NCBI GenBank assembly: GCA_030998225.1
Contig: JAPYXD010000742.1
Span: 4,030,001 to 4,094,000 of the forward strand
Source: Diplolepis rosae
Taxonomy: Eukaryota > Arthropoda > Insecta > Hymenoptera > Diplolepididae
Direction of reading: 5' to 3'
Length of the DNA stretch: 64,000 nucleotides
In this document: piece by piece, positions 45,735 to 56,415 of the stretch
How the letters are laid out: every line of letters starts with the position of its first letter
How positions within the stretch are numbered: position 1 is the stretch's first letter
The notes under the pieces: generated by a model
What the model saw: only the letters and a program-made list of their open reading frames with translations
Databases searched by the model: none
Told to the model about the DNA's origin: nothing
Program-made: the position numbers and the translations under genes

Positions 45735-48495
45735 ATGTTCATAATGCCTCATTCTGTCAATTGTGTAATGTTTAGGTGTCGAATATGTAATATGAAATTT
45801 CGAAAACTGGTTTTGTATAATAAACATCAAAGGAAACATAAGAACCTGAAATGCTTAAAAATACCTTGCTTGTATTCAGACTGTCATGCAGAATTTACTT
45901 CGTATGATATATTTCAGAGGCATTGCTATCTTAGACACAGTCACCAATATATGAAACTGAGACTGCACTGTAAAATGCAAGATTGCACCTATACGACAGA
46001 CAATAGAGATGCATTAAACAAGCATGTAAAAAGTCACTTAATTAACGCAAAAAATGGAATTTCATGCCCCCTATGCTGCTTGTTCCAGCAGTAATACCAT
46101 TTATTACAATGCAAGAAGTTATACTGTGCATGTATGCAGAAGCCACTGGGAAGAAGATCGTAATGAGGACGGACCTGTGGAAAAAATCGTGGCATCGCAA
46201 AATGAATCTGTGCAAAATGTCTTCGCAGGACATAGTCAACCTATGGATACTAGTGTGGGTGAAGCAGCTGATGCCGCCGAACATCAAGAAGGTGCCGTTA
46301 AGGCACATTTGCTTAATACTGCTTGTATTATACAACCATTTGGCGAATCGAATATGCTAGAAGCTACCAGGACTTTAGCAGATATGTGTCTAACTTTGAG
46401 CACTAGACATTATGCGACAGAGCCGCTACTGCAAGAAGTTATAAGTAAAACTTCACACGCCTTTCAAATTTGCAAAGAAGATTTTTTTTGTTCTCTGAAT
46501 AAATGGCATTTCTCTGATAGTGAAAAAAAATTACAAAAAGAAAAGTTCAGCGACACTTTCAAAGGTTTTACAGATGCCATTGATGAGAAAAAGGGTGTTT
46601 TAAGAAATACGTACAACAGGAAGCTGTTCTACCGTAAAAATTTAAGTATTATTCTCCCGGTAGAGGTACCATTGCTGGATAAAGACGGCGCTGACTCAGG
46701 ACGTCATTACAGTTACGTTCCTATTTTGGACACCTTAGGATTAATGTTATGCGACCCACTCGTTCGAGAATATGGCGAAAACTCGCCTGAGTCTACAAAT
46801 TTAAGCGGACTTTTTGACATAAGTGATGGGAAAATTTGCAAGGGTAACGTTTTAATTCAAAATTATAAATACGTGTTGAAAGTAGTTCTGTCTCAGGATG
46901 CTTTCAAAATATGTAATCCTTTAGGAGCATCGAAGAAAAAATTTTAAATTGTCGCGGTTTATATGATTTTGATAAATATACCTCCATATTTGAGATGTAA
47001 GGTGGACAACATCAAACTCGTTCTTCTTTGTTTAGAAGAATATATAACTACATTCGGATGGGCAACCGTTATGCAAAAGGCCGTAGATGATTTGAAATTT
47101 CTAGAGGTTCATGGAATAACAATTTCGGTAGAGGGAAACGTTAAAACCGTTTTAGGAACACTAATTGCAATGATGTGCGATAATTTAGGAAGCCATCAAA
47201 TCGGTGGGTATACTGAGAATTTTAGTGTATCACTGAATTTTTGTCGGTATTGCGAGATACTACGAAAAGACTTCCATAGTGATTTCTTTCGTTTAAGAGT
47301 ATGGAGAAATGTAATAACTTACGATATATGTGCAACTAAGGCTCAAATAACTGGCACTCTAGTCACTGGGATCAAAAATAATAGTTGCTTGAATGCCTTG
47401 AAATATTTTCATGTAGCAAATCTGGGATTGCCTCCGTGCATAGCGCACGACGTCTTTGAAGGATTTGTTCAGATAGATATGTGTCTGGCTATTAATTACT
47501 TTTTGGCAAAAGGATGGTTTCGTTTAGGATTGTTAAATTTTCGATTGAACGACATTAAGTTCTTAAAGGAGAGTACTGTCTTCATTCCGTGTATCAAAAA
47601 AGGCCAACAAAAATTAACAGGATCAGCGAGTCAAATGAGAAGACTTGTTTTAGTATTTCCCGCAGTAGTTGCGGATCTTGTTAAAGATTTTAACGATCCA
47701 GTGTGGCAAATGATATTGCATCTTAGAACAGTCTGCAGTTTAGTATGTGCTCCAGCCTTATCTATGGGTCAAGTTGCTGAACTAAGCGTGGAAATACATT
47801 CTTATATAACTTTAAGAATTGAGTGCTTTCCGGATAGGAAATTAATACCCAAACAAGAGTTCTTACTGCACTATCCAGCGTTAATTGAAATTTTTGGTCC
47901 GTTAAAGCATTCCTCTACTCTGAAATTCGAAAGAAAGCATGGTAGCTTCAAGAAACAAATTAAACATGTACCCAACTTTAAGAGTGTGACACAAACCCTC
48001 GCTGAAAGGCATCAACTGCAACAAGCCAACATACCTGTTATCAGTGGAACGTTAGCCACATCAAAGAAAACTATAGATTATATACCGAAGGAACACAATG
48101 ATACTGTGAATCGAGCAATAATGAATTGCTTCGTTAAAGAGGCCAAAACCACGATGTATATATCAAAAATGGTAACTTTTCGTGGTGTCCAATACGCAAA
48201 AGATTTATCAGTGTGTGTAGGCAAAAACAAGCGTGGTAACTTTATTCTTTGCAAAATTAACTTTATTCTTATCAATACTGATTACACTGAGATAGCATTT
48301 ATCGGCACTCCAAAGGAAATCATACTTAATACTTCTCTTGGCCTTTACGAAAATTATACTGATGTTTGTGCTGCGGAGGTACTTTCTTCATTTCCATATT
48401 CCTCCTTATTACTCCCCCACCCGTTTCTAGAAGTACAAATTGCGTCGATACCAGTCTACCTACCAAAATATGCACCTTTTGATGCTGATCTGTAA
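45735..48495 (+). pseudogene. C2H2-finger transposase-like protein of the CACTA-like element
   Basis: About 919 codons with two small lesions. N-terminus: C2H2 fingers at FRCRICNMKF...HQRKH, IPCLYSDC...H, LHCKMQDC...H and a fourth, CX4C, that is broken by one extra C in the run at 46067-46071. After the shift the frame continues from about 46072. A TAA at 46945-46947 interrupts it once more; reading resumes in the same frame through 48495. Conserved blocks include MMCDNLGSHQIGGY, FCRYCEI, CIAHDVFEG and LKFERKHGSFK, whose acidic residues could form a DDE-type centre (inference). From memory, similar multi-finger proteins occur as repetitive 'uncharacterised' proteins in many animals. It would bind the termini and cut DNA in the nucleus. 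Confidence 0.75.
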
Positions 48496-48565
48496 TTGTC
48501 AGTGAAATTTTTCTTGCGAAATATCGTAACTGTAATTAGATTATAAAAGTTTTCTCTTATCTCCA

Positions 48566-49053
48566 TTAACACGTTTGGCGCCAGCCGTGATTCGGTTGAG
48601 TTTCTCGCGGGGCCCAAATCCGACTGTGGAAGCGCGAAAACGTAAACAGAGCGATAAGTAGGAATAAAAAGGATGTAACTCGAGTAGGCCCGTGCATTGT
48701 AAGCCAAGCGTACTTCGTGTGACAAACACAGTGATTTATTTATCCTCAAAATGTTTATTGAACTGCGTAAAAGTATAATTGCTAGTGAAGAGAGTAGTGT
48801 TGAAGAAGTAGTGAGTAGATAATGTAATATTTTATCCTAAGTATAAATTAATAAAAAGTAGAGCATAATATGTATATTTTTGACATTTTTATGCTGTATA
48901 TTCTATATTTATACTTTAGTGCTTGTTCCATCGAATTTCTTTTAAAAAGGCAACTGAAAATCTTATTTATCTTGAACAAGAGTTGAACAAGAGAGCCCCC
49001 ACGGAAGCATACCCGTCACCCTCATATGGGTGACGCGGCGCCGAACGTGTTAA
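48566..49053. mobile_element. piggyBac-type MITE
   Basis: TTAA target sites lie at 48566-48569 and 49050-49053. Inverted ends: CACGTTTGGCGCC on the left and GGCGCCGAACGTG on the right. It is 488 bp including both TTAA. The interior has no transposase. TTAA with CACGTT-type ends points to piggyBac. It sits between the two genes of the large element, 61 bp before the ATG of the second. Confidence 0.85.
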
Positions 49054-49113
49054 AATATTTATTTTTCATTCGCGACGTTACAACATTTCCTTATTTTCCA
49101 AACTGTTTTGCAG

Positions 49114-50958
49114 ATGCTGTCTTTCAAGACCTGGTCCGCAGATAGAACTAAGAAAAAGGCTATTCTTGTGCAGGAAAGCGAGAATTTATTGCCTACTGTC
49201 ATTCGAGAAGGCAGTGCTAAACTTAACACTGTCGGGGTGAAACTTGTGCTGGAAGCAGATGGGACAGATATCGACGACGAGCAGTTGCTACGCCACTTTC
49301 AAAGTCAACCATTACTTTTATTGAACGAAAATGAGGAGTGGTACAAATTAAATACTTGTGATGATGCTACGCCTCCTATTACACAACAGCAGAATGAAGG
49401 TACAGATGCGATTACTCAATATCGATTACTATCACTAGAAGGACTAGCACCAGAACCATTACCAGAGGGACTGAATGAAAATATTCCAAACAAAGAATTG
49501 CAAAACGGCGATGCGGAGAAAGAAAATACACTTTTACATTTGAGGACAGAAAAGATGATGGTACGCGTCTGGGTCGCGGATTCGAATTTACGTTTAAGAA
49601 ATTAAAAGAACATCAGCATTACCTAGAACGCCCGCATAAAAGGAACTTGCAGCTAGGATTAAAACTACACATCCCTTTAAAGTCTCGTAAAGTGCTAAAA
49701 AGTGTACAAGCCGGTACCATTGAGTGGCAACCAGAATCTGTACCACCAAATGAAACGTCGGAATCTGTAGAAGAAAAACGCCTTGCAATCAATGAAACAG
49801 TTCTTCAGGATGTACTGCACGATGAAGCGACACAAAAAAATTTCGTTAATGATCTCGAGGTAACATATGGAGAATTACGGCTCTTTTTGAATAATATGGA
49901 TAATTTGCCTGACGTGCACAGTATAAGGCTAAAATGGCCTATTCTGCTGAATAAGGAAGTTATGTTTTGGCACACGAGAAAGCTTACGGGTCAGGATATA
50001 GAAGTACTCAACGACTGTTTTGGAGATAAATTGCGAAAAATATTAATATTTGGCGTATACAAGCATCGTCTGGATATAAATTTGGAGAGTACCGACAATG
50101 AAGAAATAAGTCGCTGGGTTCTAAATGTTTTGAAAATACACTTCCAAGAAGAAACGAATAATTTCATCCCCACATGCGACGTAAGTGTTCTTTATTTTTG
50201 CATAATTTTTATTTTACATTCCTTAGTTTACTGCTTGAAAAGTTATATTTCTTCTTCAACACTTATTGCTTTGAGAGAAACACTGCGACTAAAGTTCATG
50301 TAATTTTTCATAAGATTCTAAAATAAACAGTAAATAATATTATTTAAAGCTTTCACTTGATAGCTGCACATAAATTAATTCGGAAGTAGAAATTCTATTG
50401 AAAGTTTATGAAATCGAAGGTTATAAAATTATATTTTTACGTCGCTTGCATTAACTGTGACTTTTCTCCAAAAAGGTTGGAAGTACACCTCCTGCTATGA
50501 CAAATTCAGTGCCGTACCCGACCTTAGCTCTTTTTGGTTAGTAAGCCACATACTGTTTTAAAAATATTTAATATTCTATTATTTAGCGTAATATTTCCAT
50601 ATTTCATTAATTTCTTCTTGCAGAAAGTTATCGCGAAGTGGAAGATGAAGTGCCTGAAGGAGAAGAAGAAGCTGTGGAGACTGTACGAATCATACCAACG
50701 GATATCTGGCTTGTAATGGACGGGGAAAAAATAGAAGCAACTGATAACTTGGGGACTGCAATACAATTACTCATTGCGGCCTACTTCATTTTCAATCGCA
50801 CGTATCCTTCTCATTCGGCATGTACCCTGGAATTTTTGCAGCTTTATCTATGCAACATCTCTGCAAAAGTAGGAAGCCGAGGAAAACTTGAGAAGTACAA
50901 AGCGAGAGCTTCAACATTGTACAAAGCACTCCAAAAAGTAATCCTGCATAATGAGTAG
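49114..50958 (+). pseudogene. Spliced second gene of the CACTA-like element with CIDE-N-like domain
   Basis: Exons: 49114-50180, 50476-50536 and 50624-50958, with GTAAGT/AG and GTTAGT/AG introns whose phases agree (0 and 1), giving about 487 codons. A TTTTGCAG acceptor directly precedes the ATG at 49114, so an upstream exon is possible. Residues 1-75 match a CIDE-N fold (FKTWSADRTKKKAILV; VKLVLEADGTDIDDEQLL; LLLLNENEEW), a ubiquitin-like interaction domain of DFF/CIDE proteins. The C-terminal half has HSIRLKWPILLNKE and IWLVMDGEKIEATDNLGTAI, motifs I associate with transposon-linked proteins. A one-base lesion near 49540-49555 shifts the frame in exon 1. Function unknown; a transposase partner is a guess. 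Confidence 0.7.
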
Positions 50959-51030
50959 CAGAAACTGATTCTTCGCCGTAATGTTGCGTATATTATTGTT
51001 TTAAATACCTATATGTAATTGTTACAGATA

Positions 51031-51248
51031 AGATTGCGTTCACACCTCGCTTGCGTGCAGACGGAAAATGTATCTTCCTCTCACTCTATCATGTAAAAAA
51101 GCCATGCATTTATCTTATTCTAGATTTTTCTCCGTTTTTCCGCTTGGTGAAAAATGTAGAATGAGATAAATGCATGGCATCGTCGCATGATAGGATAAGA
51201 CAAAGATACATTTTCCGCCTACATGCAAGCGAGATATGAACGTACCCT
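51031..51248. mobile_element. Short foldback MITE (~218 bp)
   Basis: The arms GTTCACACCTCGCTTGCGTG and the complement of GCAAGCGAGATATGAACG match and continue through GGAAAATGTATCTT and CATGCATTTATCT. The loop is about 30 bp. No ORF; no clear target duplication. Confidence 0.75.
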
Positions 51249-51523
51249 AAACGGAAAGTGATACTATGTGATAAATCGATTCCTAAAAATGCTACTTAGA
51301 GTAACAAAGCTTGCTAATTTGTACCAAAGCTACGCCAATTTGTGTTCTATTCCGTTTTTGGATATATAATAAATATAAGCTTTAGAAACTAAAGGGAAAG
51401 TAATAATCCGTTGTAATCGTTTGCAAAGATTGGTAATTGAATTACCTAAGGGTACTGAAGTTACTACGTAATAATGAATATGAGTGAAATTCAAGCGCTC
51501 AATACAAATTAGTGATAATAATA

Positions 51524-52289
51524 CAGTAAAACCCCATTTATCGCAACACCCGTTTATCGCAACTCCCGTTTATTGCAACTTGTCTCTCCCGTTTATCGCA
51601 ATAAACTTTACCATTTTTTTCTCCCTCTTATTAGTAGAAGGAGTGGTCACGTGATTCTTAAGGATAAGCGGGAATACCCCTCACTTTTAAATTTGTGATG
51701 CATATATTTATATGAATTTTCGTATATTAGGGAGATATGGAATATATAGTTTATATGATATGAAACTATCGTTTATGTATATATTGCTACATATTTGTGT
51801 TTTATATGTAACAGAAAAATATATAAATTTTTCACATTTCAATGTATATTATTATGACAAATTATAGCATGAATTGTGCCTAGTACAGCAATCGCTTTAC
51901 CAATTGCGAATCAATTGTTTTACAAAATGCGGGAATATTTCTACTGAAAAAAATTCAATCATGCATTCGAAAATTATGAGAGAAATATGTAAGCTTTAAA
52001 GTAATTAAAATGTATTGTTTGTACTAGTCGTTTACGTACCATCGTTCGGTTCCACGTTTTCACTCATTTATAATTGCACACATAATGACAATAAAAAAAC
52101 GCATTCGAGGTTATTGGAACACGACTGTAAACAATGATAAACAGCGAAAGCGCGTGAAACTATTCGTTTAGGCGCATGTGCTGATAATCAGTTGTTCAAG
52201 CTGGTGGCGAAGAAGTGGGAACCCCTCCGTTTTTGCGATAAACGGGAGGCATTTGATTGGAAGGTGTTGCGATAAACGGGGTTTTACTG
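51524..52289. mobile_element. pogo/Tigger-type MITE
   Basis: CAGTAAAACCCCATTTATCG on the left and the complement CAGTAAAACCCCGTTTATCG on the right are flanked by TA (51522-51523, 52290-52291). CCGTTTATCGCAA is repeated several times near both ends. CAGTAAAACC termini with TA are typical of the pogo branch of Tc1/mariner. 766 bp and no transposase. Confidence 0.88.
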
Positions 52290-52349
52290 TACCCTTATTT
52301 TTAGTTGTGCGTCGCAAAATTATAATTGTTTGTCAATTTTGAAAAGACA

Positions 52350-52865
52350 CCCTAGCGGACCCGGTTGAGAGGACGGTCATAGAATACTCTGACCGTTCTC
52401 TGACCTCGCATTATTATGGCTAAGAACGATAAAAAAAAACATTTAAGGCATTGCAATTATGATTCCATAGCAAAATTTGGAATAGAAGGCGTAGGAATAA
52501 ATACAATAATTTTATTTTTCAGCGATAAATACTAGGAAAACATCATGTACCTGTCATTGAAGGCAGTGCAGTGGTTCGCCACTTGCGGAACGTCTCCACC
52601 AATAGTAAACCGTCACGGTCGAGACGTTTCGCAAGTGGTCACCCACTGCACTGCCTTCAATGACAGGTATACGATGTTTTTCTAGTTTTTATCTCTGAAT
52701 AATAAAATTATTGTATTTATTCCTACACCTGCTAATGTAAATTTGATCGCAGAATCATAATTGCAACGTTTTAAATGTTTTTTTATCGTTCTTACCCCTA
52801 ATAATGCGACGTCAGAGAACGGTCAGAGTATTCTGTGACCGTTCTCTCAGCTGGGTCCGCTAGGG
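52350..52865. mobile_element. Foldback element, palindromic over ~516 bp
   Basis: CCCTAGCGGACCC opens and GGGTCCGCTAGGG closes the element. The arms match almost throughout: GAACGGTCAGAGTATTCT, CAATAATTTTATTTTTCAG-like and TCATTGAAGGCAGTGCAGTG blocks are all paired. The centre is near 52600. CA lies on both sides. No ORF. It would extrude as a cruciform or give hairpin RNA if transcribed. Confidence 0.88.
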
Positions 52866-54455
52866 CATGCACATGGTTTTGTATTCTTCCTTGGAATATG
52901 TAATATAAGCGTTACAAAGTTAAAGGAAACACTATAAGAAGCTTAAGCTTCAAATTAATTAAAATGCGTACAAATATCCTGAACTTCGATGCGTTTTGCA
53001 TATTATTTATACAATCCAGTTTTTGAAATATGCGCTTTAATTCCTTTTATCGTGAAAACATTGCGTCTCATTCTCATAATTTCGTTTAAATTATCTAAAA
53101 TCATTCTAAAACGATTTCACCAGAATGTATTCACATTCTCATTCTTTCAAAACAATGAAAATTGAAGTCCAGCTATTACTGTTTAATGATGCAAGGCGAC
53201 CTCCAAATTTGTACTCTATATGAAGTGTTCATTTTCAATCTTTTAATCAATTTCGCTTAACTAAAAGTTTATTGAATGTAATGCCGAACAATTTTAAAGT
53301 AAATGAAAATCGACAAAAACAGGATTGTTTAGGTATTGTAATCATTTCAAATTCGATGAGATTTATACGCATTTTAATGCAGTTTAATTCGAACTGCCTT
53401 GCCGGGAAGTGCTAGTAAGTGATAATCTGTTTAAATCGTTTTCTAAAGTTGCTATTGAAAGTATAATTTCATGATTTAATGAGTGTACTTGAATTTATGC
53501 AAAGTAATTCCAGGCTGTAAAAAAAAAGTATTTCTTGTATTGTAATTAGGGATGTACAGACTATCTTAAAATGCGCTAATTTTTAGAATGACTTATAAAA
53601 TCGACAACAATATATACATTTTTAATTGCTGCAAATTTTGAAGGAAGCTTCTTAGCGTACTAACGAAAAAAAGTTCAGGTTAAAATTGTTTTTTTTGTAA
53701 AACTCTCAATAACTATTATTGAATAAAAAATTTTAACCTGTATTAATGTTTCTAAAGTAAGCTTAAATCTCCTCTACAATTCTCAACAATTAATAATAAA
53801 TATATTTTTGTCGATTTTATAAATCATAATAAATATTGGTTCAATTTCAGATTAAGTTACGTAGTGTACATCATTAAAGTCTTTCATTAATTAATAATTG
53901 ATAGTTTATTAATCATTTCTTTTTATATATCACCAAGTTTTAGTCATTCACCAAAGGTGCCATGTTCATAGTTTTAAGAAAGCATTACAATATTTATAAA
54001 GGACGAATTTCCAATAAATAATGTTATACTTTTCTTTATTTCGGTCTACCTTTCTTGACCCTACAATCAATATTTAATAATAAATAATTCAAATTAAGAT
54101 AAATTATAAGGCAACCATTTTAATTTTTTTTGTAATTTTACCGTCTGCTGAAAATTTAATATTTATAGGAAATTTACTACTTTGAGCGGTTATTTTACCA
54201 ACTTTTGGAAACTTACAACCTCGGGCAGTTATTTTACTAACTTTAGGAAATTTACCATCTTTTTTCGTGAAAATGCTCCAATCTACAAATATGTTACATG
54301 GATTGGTAATTTTACAATTCCTTGTCAAAATACATAACCTCAAAGTTCTATTAAAAAGCTGAATTTAGATTTACCATTTTCGGTAAAAATCCCTCGATCA
54401 ACGTAGGTAATAATCCTGCCAACGTTGGTCGTTGTAAATTTACATAATTTATTTT
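52866..54455 (+). other. Right subterminal region of the CACTA-like element
   Basis: AT-rich, no gene. Subterminal repeats rise in density from about 54110 (TTGGAAACTT/TTAGGAAATTTACC units and GTTATTTTAC(C/T)AACTTT). The minus frame 54104-54343 merely translates these repeats. Confidence 0.6.
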
Positions 54456-54463
54456 TTACTGTG

Positions 54464-54590
54464 TACTATTTTTCATAGTAACTCTTTTGAGAATCTGATT
54501 GGCTGTAACTGTGGAGCGGGTTGAAAATCGTAGTTTCAACCCGCTCTACAGGTACCGAAAATCAGATTTTCAAAGTAGGCGCTATGAAAA
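54464..54590. mobile_element. Right half of the small element split by the CACTA-like insertion
   Basis: It forms a hairpin: CTATTTTTCATAG near 54466 pairs with CTATGAAAAATA near 54583, and GAGCGGGTTGAAA pairs with TTTCAACCCGCTC. Copia protease sequence resumes right after it. Confidence 0.6.
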
Positions 54591-55555
54591 ATAAGATTCA
54601 TCATTGATTATGTGGTCAGAGCAACCACTGTCCAGTATCCAATCTATCTTTTGTAGACCCTTCATACAAACATTATTACAATTTTTGTTTCTACTCTCAT
54701 ACCTACACTCATTTTGTTTATTTACCTCTATTCGCGTAAGAAAAGTTTCACTTACTCTTGAATCTTCACTTTCGTTGTATGAGTACCTCGCGTTTGGTTG
54801 ATACCAGTCTCTTTCTCGTCCTCTGTACCCATTTCCTCTTTTGTTGTATCCTCTTCCTCGACTGAAATTTCTATGATTGTTGTCGTACCCTCTGCCGACA
54901 TTGTTGGAATAACCTCTCGCAGGGTAACCGCCGTCATTCTCTCGTCGTTGAAATTGTTGTTGTTGTTTATGTTGATGATAATTTTGACCACCTCCTGGCC
55001 ACCGTGCTCTTTGACTAGCACCTCCTCGCATTTGACTGCGGCATTCTCGTGCATAATGCCCTCTTTTGTGGCACTTATTACATTCCACATCACGATTTTC
55101 TGTTTTAAATACACTTGATTTTATATTGTTATTATTCAAGTATTTATATTTTGTTTCACTCATGTATATTTTATATTTCACATAGTCACATGTTCTATCT
55201 TCCTCTTTCAGCGTGTCTATTATATCGCCAAGGTAACTAAGGGAATTATCTCACGATAATTTGTGGCGCGGTAGATTCTTTTAGATATAATTTATCCAAT
55301 TTTTGTAATATTTTTAAAGCGGTTGTTTCTTCGCCCACGAACTCCAATTGTTGGTTTGAAATGCTCGAATAAATATAGTTCATTGCTTTAATATTTCCAT
55401 CTTCCCATTCGGATTCTTTATCACTAGTCACTTTTTCACGTGTTGCTTGGTTTTGACACTTTTTCCAGTTCAAAAACAATAAAATACGTTTTTTCCACAA
55501 CGCATAATCTTGACCGTCAAAAACTGGTACTTTTAATTCGTCTTGTTTTGCTCAT
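54582..55555 (-). pseudogene. Copia gag and start of protease
   Basis: Read right to left. The probable ATG at 55555 is followed after a one-base shift by the gag N-terminus (VPVFDGQDYALWKKRILLFL) and 55500-55246 (ending with LDKLYLKES). A deletion or frame change near 55245 leads to 55181-54582 with the CCHC knuckle CNKCHKRGHYAREC, an Arg/Gly/Tyr/Asn-rich stretch and the protease active site WILDSGCSDHIIND. The frame ends exactly where the nested insertion begins. Gag would package copia RNA; protease would process the polyprotein. Confidence 0.88.
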
Positions 55556-55931
55556 TTTTATTCTGTTCACTTACACGTGTTCGATTTCAAGTAAAAAATT
55601 TTCAGTTTTTTTTTTATTTATCTGCGCGCATCTCGTTCAATTTCTATCCAATATGAGAAAAAATTTTCAGCACAATGCTTTAAAATGTTTATTCTTTAGT
55701 TAATCGCTCATATTTTTGCATTTTAAGTGGATTGAATATTTATTTCACTTGTCGCATTTCTTCATCGCCACGTGTTCTCTGTAACCTCTAGATATTAATT
55801 ATTAGTTAATTAATTTCTTCAATTTTATTTAATTTGCACTTTTTATTTAATTTCACTGTTCCCTTTATTATTTTGTCATTTTCCATTCACTTCTTCACTT
55901 TTTTCTGTTTTCTCACACGTGGTCATAACCA

Positions 55932-55944
55932 GCCTCTGCTACCA
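55932..55944 (-). promoter_or_regulatory. Copia primer-binding site
   Basis: TGGTAGCAGAGGC directly follows the 5' LTR on the minus strand. It resembles the Met-initiator tRNA complement TGGTATCAGAGC used by many copia elements. Confidence 0.65.
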
Positions 55945-56074
55945 TGTTAATTTAGAGGTAGGATCAATGAATAATTGTGTATCTCAGCTTTAATTGATAT
56001 TAGAATAATAATACAGTATAAATATATTGTTAGTTACGTGTGATTAATTTCATACATGTAGATACTTATTCTCA
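55945..56074 (-). repeat. Copia 5' LTR
   Basis: 130 bp, same ends and length as 35450-35579 with five substitutions. Confidence 0.92.
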
Positions 56075-56099
56075 TCGATACCGTGTTGTAAATAAAATG

Positions 56100-56370
56100 G
56101 AATTCCCGACCGGGTATAGGAAAGCAAGCGGTGGTGGACGCAGTTTCGTTCCAAATTGTGAATCCGTGAAGAGAAAAAGTAACAATATTAGTTTTCACAC
56201 CATGCCAGCACGAAATAGCGTTCAAAAAGTTGTACGAAAAAATTTATTCGGTAATTCCGAATACGTCAATAAACGGGCTGAGTGGCTAAGGATTCTAAAA
56301 GTTAAAGACGAGGAAAAGGAACTTTTAGTTTGTTCGCTGCACTTTCTAAAAGACGACTACAGTTTTCCAG
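56100..56370 (+). pseudogene. THAP-domain exon, first zinc ligand lost
   Basis: ATG at 56097, conserved Ala/Gly-rich start, then a THAP-like block: FVPNC, ISFHTMP, RAEWLRILKV, VCSLHF, DDYSFPG. THAP domains bind DNA through C2CH zinc coordination. The second Cys, the later Cys (VCSLHF) and its His are present, but the first ligand position is Ser/Phe (RSFVPNC). A GTAATT donor follows at 56371, so this is probably a first exon. It begins 23 bp from the copia LTR. It may belong to an element-borne or host gene; no second exon was found. Confidence 0.6.
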
Positions 56371-56415
56371 GTAATTAATTTCGTTTAAAATATAATAAAT
56401 ATTAATAAATATTTT

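Larger units (their letters stand above)
39041..54463 (+). mobile_element. 15.4-kb CACTA-like DNA transposon with palindromic left part
   Basis: Both ends are CACAGTAA (39041 onward; reverse complement at 54456-54463), continue as imperfect inverted repeats (AATTTACAA; TCGAGGGA) and are flanked by TA on both sides. Subterminal repeats such as ACGTAGGTAATAATCCT with its ACCAACGTT continuation (39248; 54401) and GGTAAAATTACC-like units are present at both ends, a feature of CACTA elements. It carries a C2H2-finger transposase-like gene and a second spliced gene, both on the plus strand. The superfamily (CMC/CACTA) is inferred from termini and protein type; CACTA elements usually make 2-3-bp duplications, consistent with TA. 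Confidence 0.75.
35450..56074 (-). mobile_element. Ty1/copia element split by a >15-kb insertion
   Basis: Two 130-bp LTRs (35450-35579 and 55945-56074; five mismatches) bracket a minus-strand copia element. The gag and protease start lie at the right (55555-54582); the rest of protease, integrase, RT and RNase H lie at the left (38916-35900). The protease coding region is broken between about 54590 and 38917 by nested elements. A likely primer-binding site (TGGTAGCAGAGGC) directly follows the 5' LTR on the minus strand (55944-55932), like the initiator-Met-tRNA site of many copia elements. The outer flanks (ATATT and TCGAT) do not match, so one end may be rearranged. Confidence 0.92.

Noticed and set aside
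54104..54343. Lys/Phe-rich repeat protein on the minus strand
   Set aside because: It translates the subterminal repeats of the CACTA-like element.
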